Notes: a model not told the origin generated them from the sequence alone. A DNA stretch of 22,608 nt from an uncultured Prevotella sp. (GCA_900548195.1 URJQ01000035.1:1-22608), one strand, 5' to 3'; positions 1 to 7,179 are shown, counted from the stretch's first letter. Program-made: numbers and translations.

Positions 1-1122
1 GACAGTGATAGCACCGAGAGCCTGAACGCCAACACTGCATTCTACACCTGAGATGGAAGAATCGCAGAAGACACCGGTAAGGATGGTACCAAGGAGACCA
101 CCTACGCCATGCACTGAGACAGCACCTACAGGGTCATCAATCTTACATACCTTATCTATAAAGGAGACAGAGAGACACATTACCACGCTGACAACGGCAC
201 CGATAATGGCACTTGAACCAATGCTTACACAGTCGCAACCGGCTGTGATACCTACGAGACCAGCGAGGATACCGTTACAGAGCATAGAGAGTGAAGGCTT
301 GCCATCGACCACCCAAGTATAACCAAGGGCAGCAAGACCACCTACTGCGGCTGCCATATTGGTGGTAACGAATACATGTGACATACTTACAGCGTTAGCA
401 TAACCTGTGGCTGCAACAGTGGAACAAGGGTTGAATCCGAACCATCCCATCCAAAGGATGAAGACACCGAGCGTACAGAGGGCAAGGTTGTGACCTGGAA
501 TAGCGCGTGACTTGCCGTCCTTGTCATACTTTCCGATACGTGGACCAAGCACCATAGCGCCAGCAAGGGCAAGGACACCGCCACAAAGGTGAACGACAGT
601 GGAGCCTGCGAAATCATGGAAGCCCATCTGAGAGAGCCAACCTCCACCCCAAGACCAGTGGCCTTCGATAGGATAGATGATAGCAGAAATGAGAATGGAA
701 TAGACGAAATACATGGAGAACTTAGTGCGCTCTGCCATAGCTCCTGACACGATGGTAGCGGCAGTGGCACAGAAGACGGTCTGGAAAATAAAGGTAGCTT
801 CTGCTGGAACATTTGAGTCTGTGCCTATAAATCCGAAACCGCTCCAGCCCAAGAAGCCGTGATCGGCACCATACATTACAGAGAAACCAAAAATCCAGAA
901 GATTACCGTGCCGCACATAAAGTCGCAGAAGTTTTTCATAAGGATATTGGCAGTGTTCTTTGAGCGTGTCAGACCGGCTTCGACAAGTGCGAAACCAGGC
1001 TGCATCCAGAATACCAACATTGCTCCGAGGAGTACCCATAGGGTGTCAAGACCGTTGACATAATCTTTCGCTTCTTCCACTATAGCGGCGAGAGGCATTA
1101 TCATTGATAGTGACGTAATCAT
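1..1122 (-). CDS. amtB: Ammonium transporter AmtB (3' end cut by window edge)
   Basis: Inner-membrane ammonium channel of the Amt/Rh family, importing ammonium for the glutamine synthetase encoded nearby. Read by hand on the minus strand from the ATG at 1122; 374 codons stay open to base 1, so only the C-terminal end is missing. An AAAGGA ribosome-binding site lies upstream of the ATG. The two pore histidines typical of the family are present: H178 in DFAGSTVVH and H338 in VSVHGVGG. GWFGFNP and GAMAERTKFS are also family-like, and hydrophobic stretches occur throughout. It follows glnB by 72 bases on the same strand, the usual PII-channel arrangement in which PII blocks the channel when nitrogen is plentiful. 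No N-terminal signal peptide is obvious. Identity is very secure; the cytoplasmic tail cannot be judged. Confidence 0.96.
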   Translation of the reverse strand, partial: MITSLSMIMPLAAIVEEAKDYVNGLDTLWVLLGAMLVFWMQPGFALVEAGLTRSKNTANILMKNFCDFMCGTVIFWIFGFSVMYGADHGFLGWSGFGFIGTDSNVPAEATFIFQTVFCATAATIVSGAMAERTKFSMYFVYSILISAIIYPIEGHWSWGGGWLSQMGFHDFAGSTVVHLCGGVLALAGAMVLGPRIGKYDKDGKSRAIPGHNLALCTLGVFILWMGWFGFNPCSTVAATGYANAVSMSHVFVTTNMAAAVGGLAALGYTWVVDGKPSLSMLCNGILAGLVGITAGCDCVSIGSSAIIGAVVSVVMCLSVSFIDKVCKIDDPVGAVSVHGVGGLLGTILTGVFCDSSISGVECSVGVQALGAITV

Positions 1123-1158
1123 AATTATTATCCTTTCTTTGTGTTTGTGATTGGGGGG

Positions 1159-1178
1159 ATTGACCAATGACGGTCAAT
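1159..1178. promoter_or_regulatory. Hairpin between glnB and amtB
   Basis: A perfect 7-bp inverted repeat (ATTGACC at 1159-1165, GGTCAAT at 1172-1178) with a 6-base loop lies in the 72-base gap between glnB and amtB. There is no T-run on either side, so it does not look like a classical terminator. It could be an mRNA processing or stabilising stem that sets different levels for the two genes, or a protein site. The role is inference. Confidence 0.45.
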
Positions 1179-1194
1179 AGATGTGTGTGTTTGC

Positions 1195-1542
1195 TTATTT
1201 CTTGTCGGCAAGAACGGTGTCACCGTGGTCGCCAGTACGGATGGAGTAACAGTCGATCATATCACTGAGGAAGATACGTCCATCGCCCACTTTACCCGTA
1301 TGAGCTACGTCCATAATCACTTTGATGGTGGATTCTACAAACATCTCACGGCATACAATACTAATCTTCACACGCTCGATGACATCAGTGGAATACTGCA
1401 CTCCACGGTAGATGCGCTCCTGGCGACTCTGTCCGATACCATGAACATCATGATACTCAAACCAGTCGATGTTGGAATTGAGCAGTGCCTCTTTGACATC
1501 CTGAAACTTTGTCTTGCGGATGATTGCTTCAATCTTTTTCAT
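1195..1542 (-). CDS. glnB: PII nitrogen regulatory protein (GlnB/GlnK type)
   Basis: Small trimeric signalling protein that binds ATP/ADP and 2-oxoglutarate and controls AmtB and nitrogen metabolism. The 115 residues match the usual PII length (about 112). Family marks are the MKKIEAIIRKTKF start, the T-loop YRGVQY (residues 45-50), TGKVGDGRIF and the RTGD tail. The T-loop is unusual: by alignment with E. coli GlnB it is one residue shorter, the uridylylation consensus YRGAEY reads YRGVQY, and the 2-oxoglutarate-contacting lysine (K58 in E. coli) appears as R57. Being directly upstream of amtB makes it functionally GlnK-like. It starts at the ATG at 1542, about 55 bases after the predicted transcription start. 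Identity is secure; ligand behaviour is uncertain. Confidence 0.95.
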   Translation of the reverse strand: MKKIEAIIRKTKFQDVKEALLNSNIDWFEYHDVHGIGQSRQERIYRGVQYSTDVIERVKISIVCREMFVESTIKVIMDVAHTGKVGDGRIFLSDMIDCYSIRTGDHGDTVLADKK

Positions 1543-1603
1543 AATAATACATCTTTTAATTAAATAATACCTGAAATTCTGTCGTTTTGTAAACTTTCGA
1601 GTG

Positions 1604-1611
1604 CAAAATTA
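1604..1611 (-). promoter_or_regulatory. -7 box for glnB-amtB
   Basis: TAATTTTG on the minus strand fits the Bacteroidetes -7 consensus TAnnTTTG and lies about 62 bases upstream of the glnB start. The -33 element is weak (T-rich only), which would suit an activator-dependent promoter; that last point is inference. Confidence 0.6.
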
Positions 1612-1680
1612 CAACATTATGTCAGTAAAATTACCACTTTTTAGCTAATTTGTCATTATAAAATAACTATCTCTTTCCAT

Positions 1681-1711
1681 TTGTAAAGCAAACAAAATAT
1701 TTTGCTTACAA
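1681..1711. promoter_or_regulatory. Interrupted inverted repeat, candidate operator
   Basis: TTGTAA-A-GCAAA (1681-1692) is mirrored by TTTGC-TTACAA (1701-1711): 11 pairs with one unpaired A and an 8-base spacer. It lies between the two divergent nitrogen promoters, roughly 70 to 115 bp upstream of each, where an activator shared by both directions would bind. Function is inferred from position. Confidence 0.4.
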
Positions 1712-1789
1712 TTTAATATCTTTTTACCATTTTTATATGACAATCTGAAAGTTTGTATATATTTTTTCACCAAAACAGCAACAATACCG

Positions 1790-1819
1790 TTGTAAATTCG
1801 CTAAAAAGCAGTAATTTTG
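1790..1819 (+). promoter_or_regulatory. Promoter for the TorF-like gene
   Basis: TTG at 1790-1792, 19 bp, then TAATTTTG at 1812-1819: a good match to the Bacteroidetes -33/-7 pattern. Transcription should begin near 1826, leaving a 5' leader of about 45 bases with an AAAGAAAGG ribosome-binding region before the ATG at 1871. Confidence 0.7.
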
Positions 1820-1870
1820 CACCAGAAACGAGAACATCATATCAAACTTAAAAAAGAAAGGTAAAAGATT

Positions 1871-2587
1871 ATGAGAACATTCAAGGTAACAATTCTCGCC
1901 ATCACAGCATTGATGAGCGCAGGCACTATGAGTGCACAGGTCGAAGTGGAAGCTAATGTTTCAGCCGATATCGTAAGCAATTACGTATGGCGTGGCGCAA
2001 AACTCGATGACGCAGCCATTCAGCCTTCCGCTGGAATATCATATAAAGGACTGTCACTGACAGCATGGGGCAGTTACGGACTGACAAGCAATACAGGCAC
2101 CACAAACGAGCTTGACCTCACCGCCGCCTACTCAGCAGGCAATTTCAACATAGGCATCACCGACTACTGGTGCAACGCAGAGAAGTATTTCCTCTATGAT
2201 GCACACAAGACAGCGCACGTATTCGAGGCAAACATCGGCTATGATTTCGGTCCTCTCTCACTGCAATGGTACACCAATTTCGCCGGTGCTGACGGCAAGA
2301 AGGACAACGGCAAGCGAGCATATATGTCATACGTAGAGCTCACAGCACCGTTCAAGCTCGGCGGTCTTGACTGGTCTGCATCCCTCGGAGCCATCCCTTA
2401 CTGCGCATACAACGGTTTCTATGCAGCAAACACATCAGGCGACTTCGCCATTAACAATATCTCACTGAAGGTGAGCAAGGACCTGAAGGTGTCTGACGCA
2501 TTCACTATTCCGGTGTTCGGTCAGATAGCCACCAACCCTTCCACACAGGCTGCTTATTTCGTAATCGGATTTACGATCCAGCCATAA
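1871..2587 (+). CDS. TorF-like putative outer-membrane protein
   Basis: A 238-residue secreted protein with a clear signal peptide (residues 1-22, ending MSAQ) and a mature part dominated by alternating aromatic/polar strands, as in a small beta-barrel. The early SADIVSNYVWRGAKLDD stretch and the following pattern resemble the TorF family of putative porins (Pfam Gcw_chp), a family without a settled function. Its last residues, FVIGFTIQP, look like a terminal membrane strand. It has its own promoter and sits between glnB-amtB and glnN, so a role in passage of a nitrogen source across the outer membrane, or induction under nitrogen limitation, is a reasonable inference. Family call from memory of motifs; substrate unknown. 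Confidence 0.75.
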   Translation: MRTFKVTILAITALMSAGTMSAQVEVEANVSADIVSNYVWRGAKLDDAAIQPSAGISYKGLSLTAWGSYGLTSNTGTTNELDLTAAYSAGNFNIGITDYWCNAEKYFLYDAHKTAHVFEANIGYDFGPLSLQWYTNFAGADGKKDNGKRAYMSYVELTAPFKLGGLDWSASLGAIPYCAYNGFYAANTSGDFAINNISLKVSKDLKVSDAFTIPVFGQIATNPSTQAAYFVIGFTIQP

Positions 2588-2593
2588 TGTCCA

Positions 2594-2618
2594 CACCTTA
2601 TTTATATATAAGGTAAAA
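2594..2618. other. Small hairpin after the TorF-like gene
   Basis: CCTTAT and ATAAGG form a 6-bp stem just after the stop codon, itself flanked by TGTCC (2588-2592) and a downstream GGACA. No T-run follows. It may be a weak transcript end between this gene and glnN. Confidence 0.35.
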
Positions 2619-2654
2619 TAATACGGACATAAAAGCAATACAGACACAATTCAC

Positions 2655-2685
2655 TTGTATATTTCGCAATAAATTTCTAACTTTG
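2655..2685 (+). promoter_or_regulatory. Promoter for glnN
   Basis: TTG at 2655-2657, exactly 20 bp, then TAACTTTG at 2678-2685, an excellent Bacteroidetes promoter match. The predicted start is near 2692, giving a leader of about 50 bases before the glnN ATG. glnN can therefore be transcribed on its own. Confidence 0.78.
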
Positions 2686-2740
2686 CACACGCAAACTTAA
2701 ATTCAGGAAATTAGGTATTAACAAATAAGAGAAAAAGACT

Positions 2741-4930
2741 ATGGCAAATTTAAGATTTCAGGTAGTGGCAGAGGCATTCAAGAAGAAGCCTCTCGACATC
2801 CCAGCGCCAACAGAGCGCCCATCAGAATACTTCGGAAAGTACGTCTTCAACAAGCAGAAGATGTTCAAATACCTCCCAAAGAAAGTATATGACAAGATGC
2901 TCGACGTCATCGACAACGGTGCCCCACTGGACCGTGCTACAGCCGATCAGGTGGCTGCAGGCATGAAGAAATGGGCTATGGAACTCGGTGTCACCCACTG
3001 TACCCACTGGTTCCAACCTCTCACCGACGCCACCGCAGAGAAGCACGACGGCTTCGTGGAGCACGACGGAAAGGGCGGCATGATAGAGGAATTCGAGGGG
3101 AAGTCTCTCGTACAGCAGGAGCCTGACGCCTCTTCTTTCCCTTCTGGCGGCATCCGCTCCACATTTGAGGCACGCGGTTACTCTGCCTGGGATCCTACAT
3201 CGCCAGTATTCGTCATCGGCGACACGCTGATGATTCCTACCGTCTTCATCTCATATACAGGCGAAGCGCTCGACTACAAGACTCCTCTGCTGAGGACTCT
3301 CCGCGCCGTTGACAAGGCTGCAACAGCCGTGGTGCAGTATTTCAACCCTGACGTGAAGAAGGTTGTCTCCAACCTCGGATGGGAACAGGAGTATTTCCTC
3401 GTGGACGAAGGTCTCTTCTCCGCACGTCCTGACCTCCTTCTTACAGGTCGCACACTGATGGGACACTCCTCTGCTAAGGATCAGCAGATGGATGACCACT
3501 ACTTCGGCTCTATCCCTGAGCGCGTGGCAGCCTTCATGAAAGACCTGGAGAGACAGGCTCTCGAACTCGGCATCCCTTGCAAGACACGCCATAATGAGGT
3601 GGCTCCAAACCAGTTTGAGCTGGCTCCTATCTTCGAGGAGACAAACCTTGCCATCGACCATAACATGCTTATCATGTCACTGATGAAGAAGGTGGCTCGC
3701 CATCACGGTTTCCGCTGTCTGCTCCACGAGAAGCCTTTCGACGGAGTAAACGGTTCTGGAAAGCACTGCAACTGGTCACTCTCCACCGACACCGGCATTC
3801 TTCTCCACGGTCCTGGCAAGGATGAGATAGGCAATCTCCGCTTCATCACCTTCGTGGTAGAGACCCTCATGGGCGTATATAAGCACAATGGACTGCTCAA
3901 GGCTTCCATCATGACAGCCACAAACGCTCACCGTCTCGGCGCTAACGAGGCACCTCCTGCTATCGTTTCTTCTTTCCTCGGTCGCCAGTTGACCACCGTT
4001 CTGGAGCATCTTGCCAACACTGCAGAGGACGACTCCATCGACATCGCAGGCAAGGCAGGACTGAAGCTCGACATTCCTTCCATCCCTGAACTGCTCATCG
4101 ACAACACCGACCGTAACCGCACATCTCCTTTCGCTTTCACTGGAAACAGATTCGAGTTCCGTGCTGTAGGTTCTGAGGCAAACTGTGCTTCTGCCATGAT
4201 TGCCCTCAATGCCGCAGTAGCAGAGGCTCTCGTTGACTTCAAGAAGCGTGTGGATGCACTCATCGCTAAGGGCAAGGACAAGCATACCGCTATCCTCTCC
4301 GTGCTCAAGGACGACATCAAGACCTGCAAGCCAATCCACTTCGAAGGCAACGGCTACTCTAACGAATGGGTGGAAGAGGCAAAGAAGCGTGGTCTCGACA
4401 CCGAGAAGTCATGCCCTGTCATCTACGACCGTTACCTCGACAAGGAGTCTATCGAAATGTTTGACTCACTCAACATCATGAGTGCCAAGGAACTGGAAGC
4501 TCGTAACGAAATCAAATGGGAGACCTACACCAAGAAGATTCAGATTGAGGCACGCGTATTCGGCGATCTTTCCATCAATCATATCATCCCACAGGTGATG
4601 TGCTACCAGACAAAGCTGGCTCAGAACGTAGCTGCCCTCAAGGCTATCTTCCCTTCAGAGGAACTCTATGCCGTAGCAGGTTCCAACATTGCCCTCATCT
4701 CAGAAATCTCTAAGCGCGTGAAGGCTATCGAGGAAGGCGTTCAGGAACTCATCGACGCTCGTAAGGTGGCTAACAAGATTGAGTCTGAGCGCGAGAAAGC
4801 AGTGGCTTACCACGACACCGTAGAGCCTATCATGAACAAGGTTCGCTACGAGATCGACAAGCTCGAAGAGAAGGTGGATGATGAAGTATGGACACTGCCT
4901 AAGTATCGCGAGATGCTCTTCATCCGCTAA
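2741..4930 (+). CDS. glnN: Glutamine synthetase type III (GSIII)
   Basis: Cytoplasmic ATP-dependent ligase joining ammonium to glutamate. At 729 residues it has the length known for the Bacteroides fragilis GSIII, well above the roughly 470 of type I enzymes. It opens with the GSIII-specific N-terminal region (about 1-200, including THWFQPLTDATAEKHDGF), followed by the catalytic core with RHNEVAPNQFELAPI (from R283) and NGSGKHCNW (from N337), the latter containing substrate and metal-binding positions. The C-terminal part is helical and charged, ending WTLPKYREMLFIR. Codon use is strongly biased to preferred codons, suggesting high expression. It has its own promoter and lies beside amtB and PII, its natural partners. 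Start chosen at the ATG behind AAGAGAAAAAGACT. Identity is secure. Confidence 0.97.
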   Translation: MANLRFQVVAEAFKKKPLDIPAPTERPSEYFGKYVFNKQKMFKYLPKKVYDKMLDVIDNGAPLDRATADQVAAGMKKWAMELGVTHCTHWFQPLTDATAEKHDGFVEHDGKGGMIEEFEGKSLVQQEPDASSFPSGGIRSTFEARGYSAWDPTSPVFVIGDTLMIPTVFISYTGEALDYKTPLLRTLRAVDKAATAVVQYFNPDVKKVVSNLGWEQEYFLVDEGLFSARPDLLLTGRTLMGHSSAKDQQMDDHYFGSIPERVAAFMKDLERQALELGIPCKTRHNEVAPNQFELAPIFEETNLAIDHNMLIMSLMKKVARHHGFRCLLHEKPFDGVNGSGKHCNWSLSTDTGILLHGPGKDEIGNLRFITFVVETLMGVYKHNGLLKASIMTATNAHRLGANEAPPAIVSSFLGRQLTTVLEHLANTAEDDSIDIAGKAGLKLDIPSIPELLIDNTDRNRTSPFAFTGNRFEFRAVGSEANCASAMIALNAAVAEALVDFKKRVDALIAKGKDKHTAILSVLKDDIKTCKPIHFEGNGYSNEWVEEAKKRGLDTEKSCPVIYDRYLDKESIEMFDSLNIMSAKELEARNEIKWETYTKKIQIEARVFGDLSINHIIPQVMCYQTKLAQNVAALKAIFPSEELYAVAGSNIALISEISKRVKAIEEGVQELIDARKVANKIESEREKAVAYHDTVEPIMNKVRYEIDKLEEKVDDEVWTLPKYREMLFIR

Positions 4931-4959
4931 TCCAACGGAAATGACAATATCTTTTTACC

Positions 4960-4992
4960 ATCCGCTGGGGGCATAATGCTGCCCTCACGGAT
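4960..4992 (+). other. Stable hairpin after glnN
   Basis: ATCCG plus TGGGGGC pairs with GCCCTCA plus CGGAT: 12 pairs with one bulged C (4965), one G:T pair and an 8-base loop. It lies 29 bases after the glnN stop. No T-run follows, so it is either a 3'-end stabiliser, a partial terminator or part of a small RNA. Confidence 0.55.
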
Positions 4993-5064
4993 GAAAGAAC
5001 ACACACATACAAGCAGAGGTAATAGTCATCCATAACAGTCTATTACCGTTGACTTAAACAGATA

Positions 5065-5096
5065 AAACAACAATCTATTTCTTTTATTGGTTGTTT
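5065..5096 (+). other. Second stem in the glnN downstream region
   Basis: AAACAAC (5065-5071) pairs with GTTGTTT (5090-5096), and the inner AAT/ATT extends it past one bulge. The right arm runs on as GTTTAAGT and can also pair with ACTTAAAC at 5052-5059, so two mutually exclusive stems are possible. Seen directly; meaning unknown. Confidence 0.4.
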
Positions 5097-5107
5097 AAGT
5101 TTGCATG

Positions 5108-5140
5108 GACAGGTTGCCGTGAGGCTGCCTGTCTTTTTTT
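5108..5140 (+). terminator. Intrinsic terminator
   Basis: GACAGG/CCTGTC outer stem with an inner GCC/GGC stem and a GTGA loop, followed at once by seven T residues (5134-5140). This is the clearest rho-independent terminator in the window. It ends any transcript reading through from glnN, 178-210 bases past that stop. Confidence 0.85.
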
Positions 5141-5329
5141 CGCCCATTGTCACGATGCTTTTATAACAGATTGGCTATCAACAGGAAGATTGGCTTTTGT
5201 TGTTTCCCGCCATCGGCATTTCGTTGGCTGCTCGTCCCGTCAGATTACTTATTACCGGCATTTTGCCATATCAAAAAGCGAAATTTGCATGAAAAACAGG
5301 CATTATCAGCAAAAAAGGCATCACAACTC

Positions 5330-5360
5330 TTGCAGATTCAGAAATAAATGTGTATTTTCG
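5330..5360 (+). promoter_or_regulatory. Promoter for the AAA ATPase gene
   Basis: TTG at 5330-5332, 20 bp, then TATTTTCG at 5353-5360, which differs from TAnnTTTG at one base. The start would fall near 5367, inside the palindrome at 5366-5386, leaving an AT-rich leader of about 50 bases. Confidence 0.5.
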
Positions 5361-5365
5361 CAGAA

Positions 5366-5386
5366 ATTTAAAATGGCATTTTAAAT
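5366..5386. promoter_or_regulatory. 21-bp palindrome at the ATPase promoter
   Basis: ATTTAAAATG, one central G, then CATTTTAAAT: a perfect 10-bp inverted repeat. Its right half (ATTTTAAAT) recurs directly before the start codon at about 5411-5419. Placement over the predicted transcription start suits a repressor site, possibly autoregulation. Function inferred. Confidence 0.45.
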
Positions 5387-5419
5387 ATTTGCCATAATTT
5401 ATAAAATACGATTTTAAAT

Positions 5420-6703
5420 ATGTCGATTTCCAAGGATGTGATAAAGTCTGTCATGTTAGACAGCCAGAAGGACGTAGAGCGGTACGAATTGACTCCACGA
5501 AATATCGATTTGGCAGAGTTTCCCCTTCAGGTTTTTGTTGGAGTAAGACGCTGCGGTAAGTCATTCATGCTATTCCAGATAATGAAGCGGATGCTTGCTG
5601 AAGGTCACAAATGGAGCGAAATGCTGTATATCGACTTTGAGGACAGCCGTCTGAATGGATTCGATGCACAGGATTTGAACAACATCATCCCTTGCCATGC
5701 TGAATTGTATGAGAATGCCCGTCCTATACTGTTCCTTGATGAGATACAGAATGTAGATGGATGGGAGAAATACGCGCGCAACCTTGCCGACCGTAAATAT
5801 CAGGTGTATATCACGGGTAGCAATGCCAAGATGCTCTCGAAGGGAATAATGCAAGAACTGGGTGGGCGTTACCTTCCACATGAGATATATCCATACAGTC
5901 TGAGTGAGTATATGAATTTTCTCGGCATACCATTTGACGAAAAGGCTCTCCTGCAGACAGAATCACGAACCAATTTCATGCGTGCCTATAGGGAATATTT
6001 CACTTGGGGCGGACTGCCGGAGGCTATAAGCATGAATGTGAAGCGCAGTTATCTCACCAGTCTCTACCAGAAAATATACCTTGGCGACATTGCAGCACGT
6101 CACAATATCTCCAACTCCAAGTTACTGCAACTGATGTTGAAGAAAATAGCTGAGAGCACTATGCACCCAATATCTTACAGCCGCATTGCTAAAATTCTCA
6201 GTAGCGTAGGGGGCAAGATAACAATACCTACTGTCTCCAACTATATCAGCTACGCCGAAGAAGCGTGGATGCTGCTCCGTCTCCGCAATATCACCACTGC
6301 CTTTGCGGACAAAGAGACTAATTGTAAATACTATTTCATAGACAATGGTTTGCTGTCGCTGCAGTTAATCGATGCTGAAACGAAGTTGCTGGAAAATGCG
6401 GTGGCAATACAGTTGTTCCGCCATTATGGGCATGATGAAGACAACGAGCGCGTATTCTTCTATAATGACAACATCGAAGTTGACTTTTACGTCCCGGAAG
6501 ATGAACTTGCCATCCAGGTATCTTATACTCTCAAGAGCGATGACACCTACGAGCGTGAGGTATCAGCACTATCGAAATTGCCAAAAGTCTATCCTTGCAA
6601 GCGGAGGATGATCATCACATACGATGAGGAAACCACCTTGACTGACGAGCATGGAGTGATAGAGATAGTGCCTTGCTGGAAGTGGATGATACGACAAGCA
6701 TAA
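5420..6703 (+). CDS. AAA ATPase with DUF4143-type C-terminus
   Basis: A 427-residue protein of the widespread AAA_14/DUF4143 family. The Walker A motif is GVRRCGKS (41-48), Walker B is PILFLDEIQ with D107-E108, and the sensor segment is ITGSNAKML (T132-N135). The C-terminal half includes EYFTWGGLPEA and ends in a nuclease-like fold remnant (E353-V-D355 with a later AIQVSY), typical of DUF4143. The cellular role of this family is not established; defence, replication-linked and regulatory roles have been suggested. No Shine-Dalgarno is visible; the leader is AT-rich, as is common in the phylum. It stands alone with its own promoter, between structured or repetitive gaps, with less biased codon use than its neighbours, so it may be an acquired or variable gene. 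Family secure, function unknown. Confidence 0.85.
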   Translation: MSISKDVIKSVMLDSQKDVERYELTPRNIDLAEFPLQVFVGVRRCGKSFMLFQIMKRMLAEGHKWSEMLYIDFEDSRLNGFDAQDLNNIIPCHAELYENARPILFLDEIQNVDGWEKYARNLADRKYQVYITGSNAKMLSKGIMQELGGRYLPHEIYPYSLSEYMNFLGIPFDEKALLQTESRTNFMRAYREYFTWGGLPEAISMNVKRSYLTSLYQKIYLGDIAARHNISNSKLLQLMLKKIAESTMHPISYSRIAKILSSVGGKITIPTVSNYISYAEEAWMLLRLRNITTAFADKETNCKYYFIDNGLLSLQLIDAETKLLENAVAIQLFRHYGHDEDNERVFFYNDNIEVDFYVPEDELAIQVSYTLKSDDTYEREVSALSKLPKVYPCKRRMIITYDEETTLTDEHGVIEIVPCWKWMIRQA

Positions 6704-6803
6704 CCACCTACCAGTAAAGAACGATGTAAATACAACGACTTCTTTTCTTGTCTTATCCATCTTCGAGACATAGGAAAAACGGAACAAAAACATGAGAATT
6801 ATG

Positions 6804-6820
6804 CTATCAGAAAGTGATAG
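6804..6820. other. Short hairpin flanking the repeat array
   Basis: CTATCA (6804-6809) and TGATAG (6815-6820) form a perfect 6-bp stem with a 5-base loop immediately before the 22-bp repeats. It may mark the edge of the repeat element. Confidence 0.35.
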
Positions 6821-6825
6821 CTATG

Positions 6826-6891
6826 ATATTACTTTGTAAAAGCATAGATATTACACAGTAAAAGCATAGTTATTACAGGGTAAAAGCTTAG
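6826..6891. repeat. Three tandem 22-bp repeats
   Basis: Units at 6826-6847, 6848-6869 and 6870-6891 share the frame (A/T)TATTAC-4 nt-TAAAAGC(A/T)TAG. Differences fall mainly in the four bases after TATTAC. There are no spacers, so this is not a CRISPR array. The third unit also folds on itself (AAAAGC-TTA-GCTTTT). Confidence 0.85.
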
Positions 6892-6920
6892 CTTTTGCAA
6901 TGCAATATCTATGCTTTTGC
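6836..6920. repeat. Inverted partner of the 22-bp repeats (long stem)
   Basis: Bases 6902-6920 are the reverse complement of the repeat segment 6836-6854 at 17 of 19 positions; one of the two differences is a G:U pair in RNA. A transcript could fold into an approximately 19-bp stem enclosing the second and third repeats. Confidence 0.7.
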
Positions 6921-7147
6921 AACCAATTCTCTATCAATACGTTACGCAAACGTAAAATCACGATTGATTAGATACGGAAAAACAGGACATTTTTGCTCCG
7001 CTCAGTGTCACGGAAAGCGCTTTGCGTGCGCAGGCGAACATTATTATTACATTCCACAAAAGGGAAATAGAGAAACACGAGGAAAAGCAACCTCCACTTT
7101 ACAATAAGACACAAAAGTATAAAGAATGCAAAAAATAATCTCTAAAC

Positions 7148-7179
7148 TTTGCTTATTTCACAGAAATAATGTACTTTTG
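7148..7179 (+). promoter_or_regulatory. Promoter for the isomerase-like gene
   Basis: TTTG at 7148-7151, 20 bp, then TACTTTTG at 7172-7179: a full consensus match, consistent with high expression. The leader of about 105 bases contains a CGTGA/TCACG pair (7191-7195, 7216-7220) with a 20-base loop. Confidence 0.8.

Larger units (their letters stand above)
1543..1870. other. Divergent control region of the nitrogen cluster (328 bp, no gene)
   Basis: AT-rich region between glnB-amtB (minus) and the TorF-like gene (plus). It holds a minus-strand promoter (-7 box at 1604-1611), a plus-strand promoter (1790-1819) and, between them, an interrupted inverted repeat at 1681-1711. No convincing small ORF or RNA gene was seen. 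Confidence 0.7.
4931..5419. other. Structured gap between glnN and the AAA ATPase gene (489 bp)
   Basis: No credible coding region. In order it contains a strong bulged hairpin (4960-4992), a second stem (5065-5096), an intrinsic terminator (5108-5140), a stretch without recognised content, a promoter (5330-5360) and a 21-bp palindrome (5366-5386) just before the ATPase gene. Short ORFs here have no ribosome-binding site or family-like sequence. Confidence 0.7.

Noticed and set aside
53..322. Open frame on plus within amtB
   Set aside because: The minus strand here encodes an intact AmtB with both pore histidines; the plus frame is a low-complexity shadow.
5096..5103. TAAGTTTG as a promoter -7 box
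   Set aside because: Transcription would begin at about 5110, inside the terminator stem, giving no meaningful product; no good -33 element.
5091..5384. Open frames of 97 and 66 codons before the ATPase gene
   Set aside because: The longer one spans the terminator and both overlap the promoter region; composition is not protein-like and no translation signal is seen.
6826..6891. CRISPR array
   Set aside because: Units are directly adjacent, with no spacers, and are only three; no cas gene nearby.
6895..7107. 70-codon open frame on plus
   Set aside because: Starts inside the inverted repeat arm, has no ribosome-binding site, promoter or family-like sequence.
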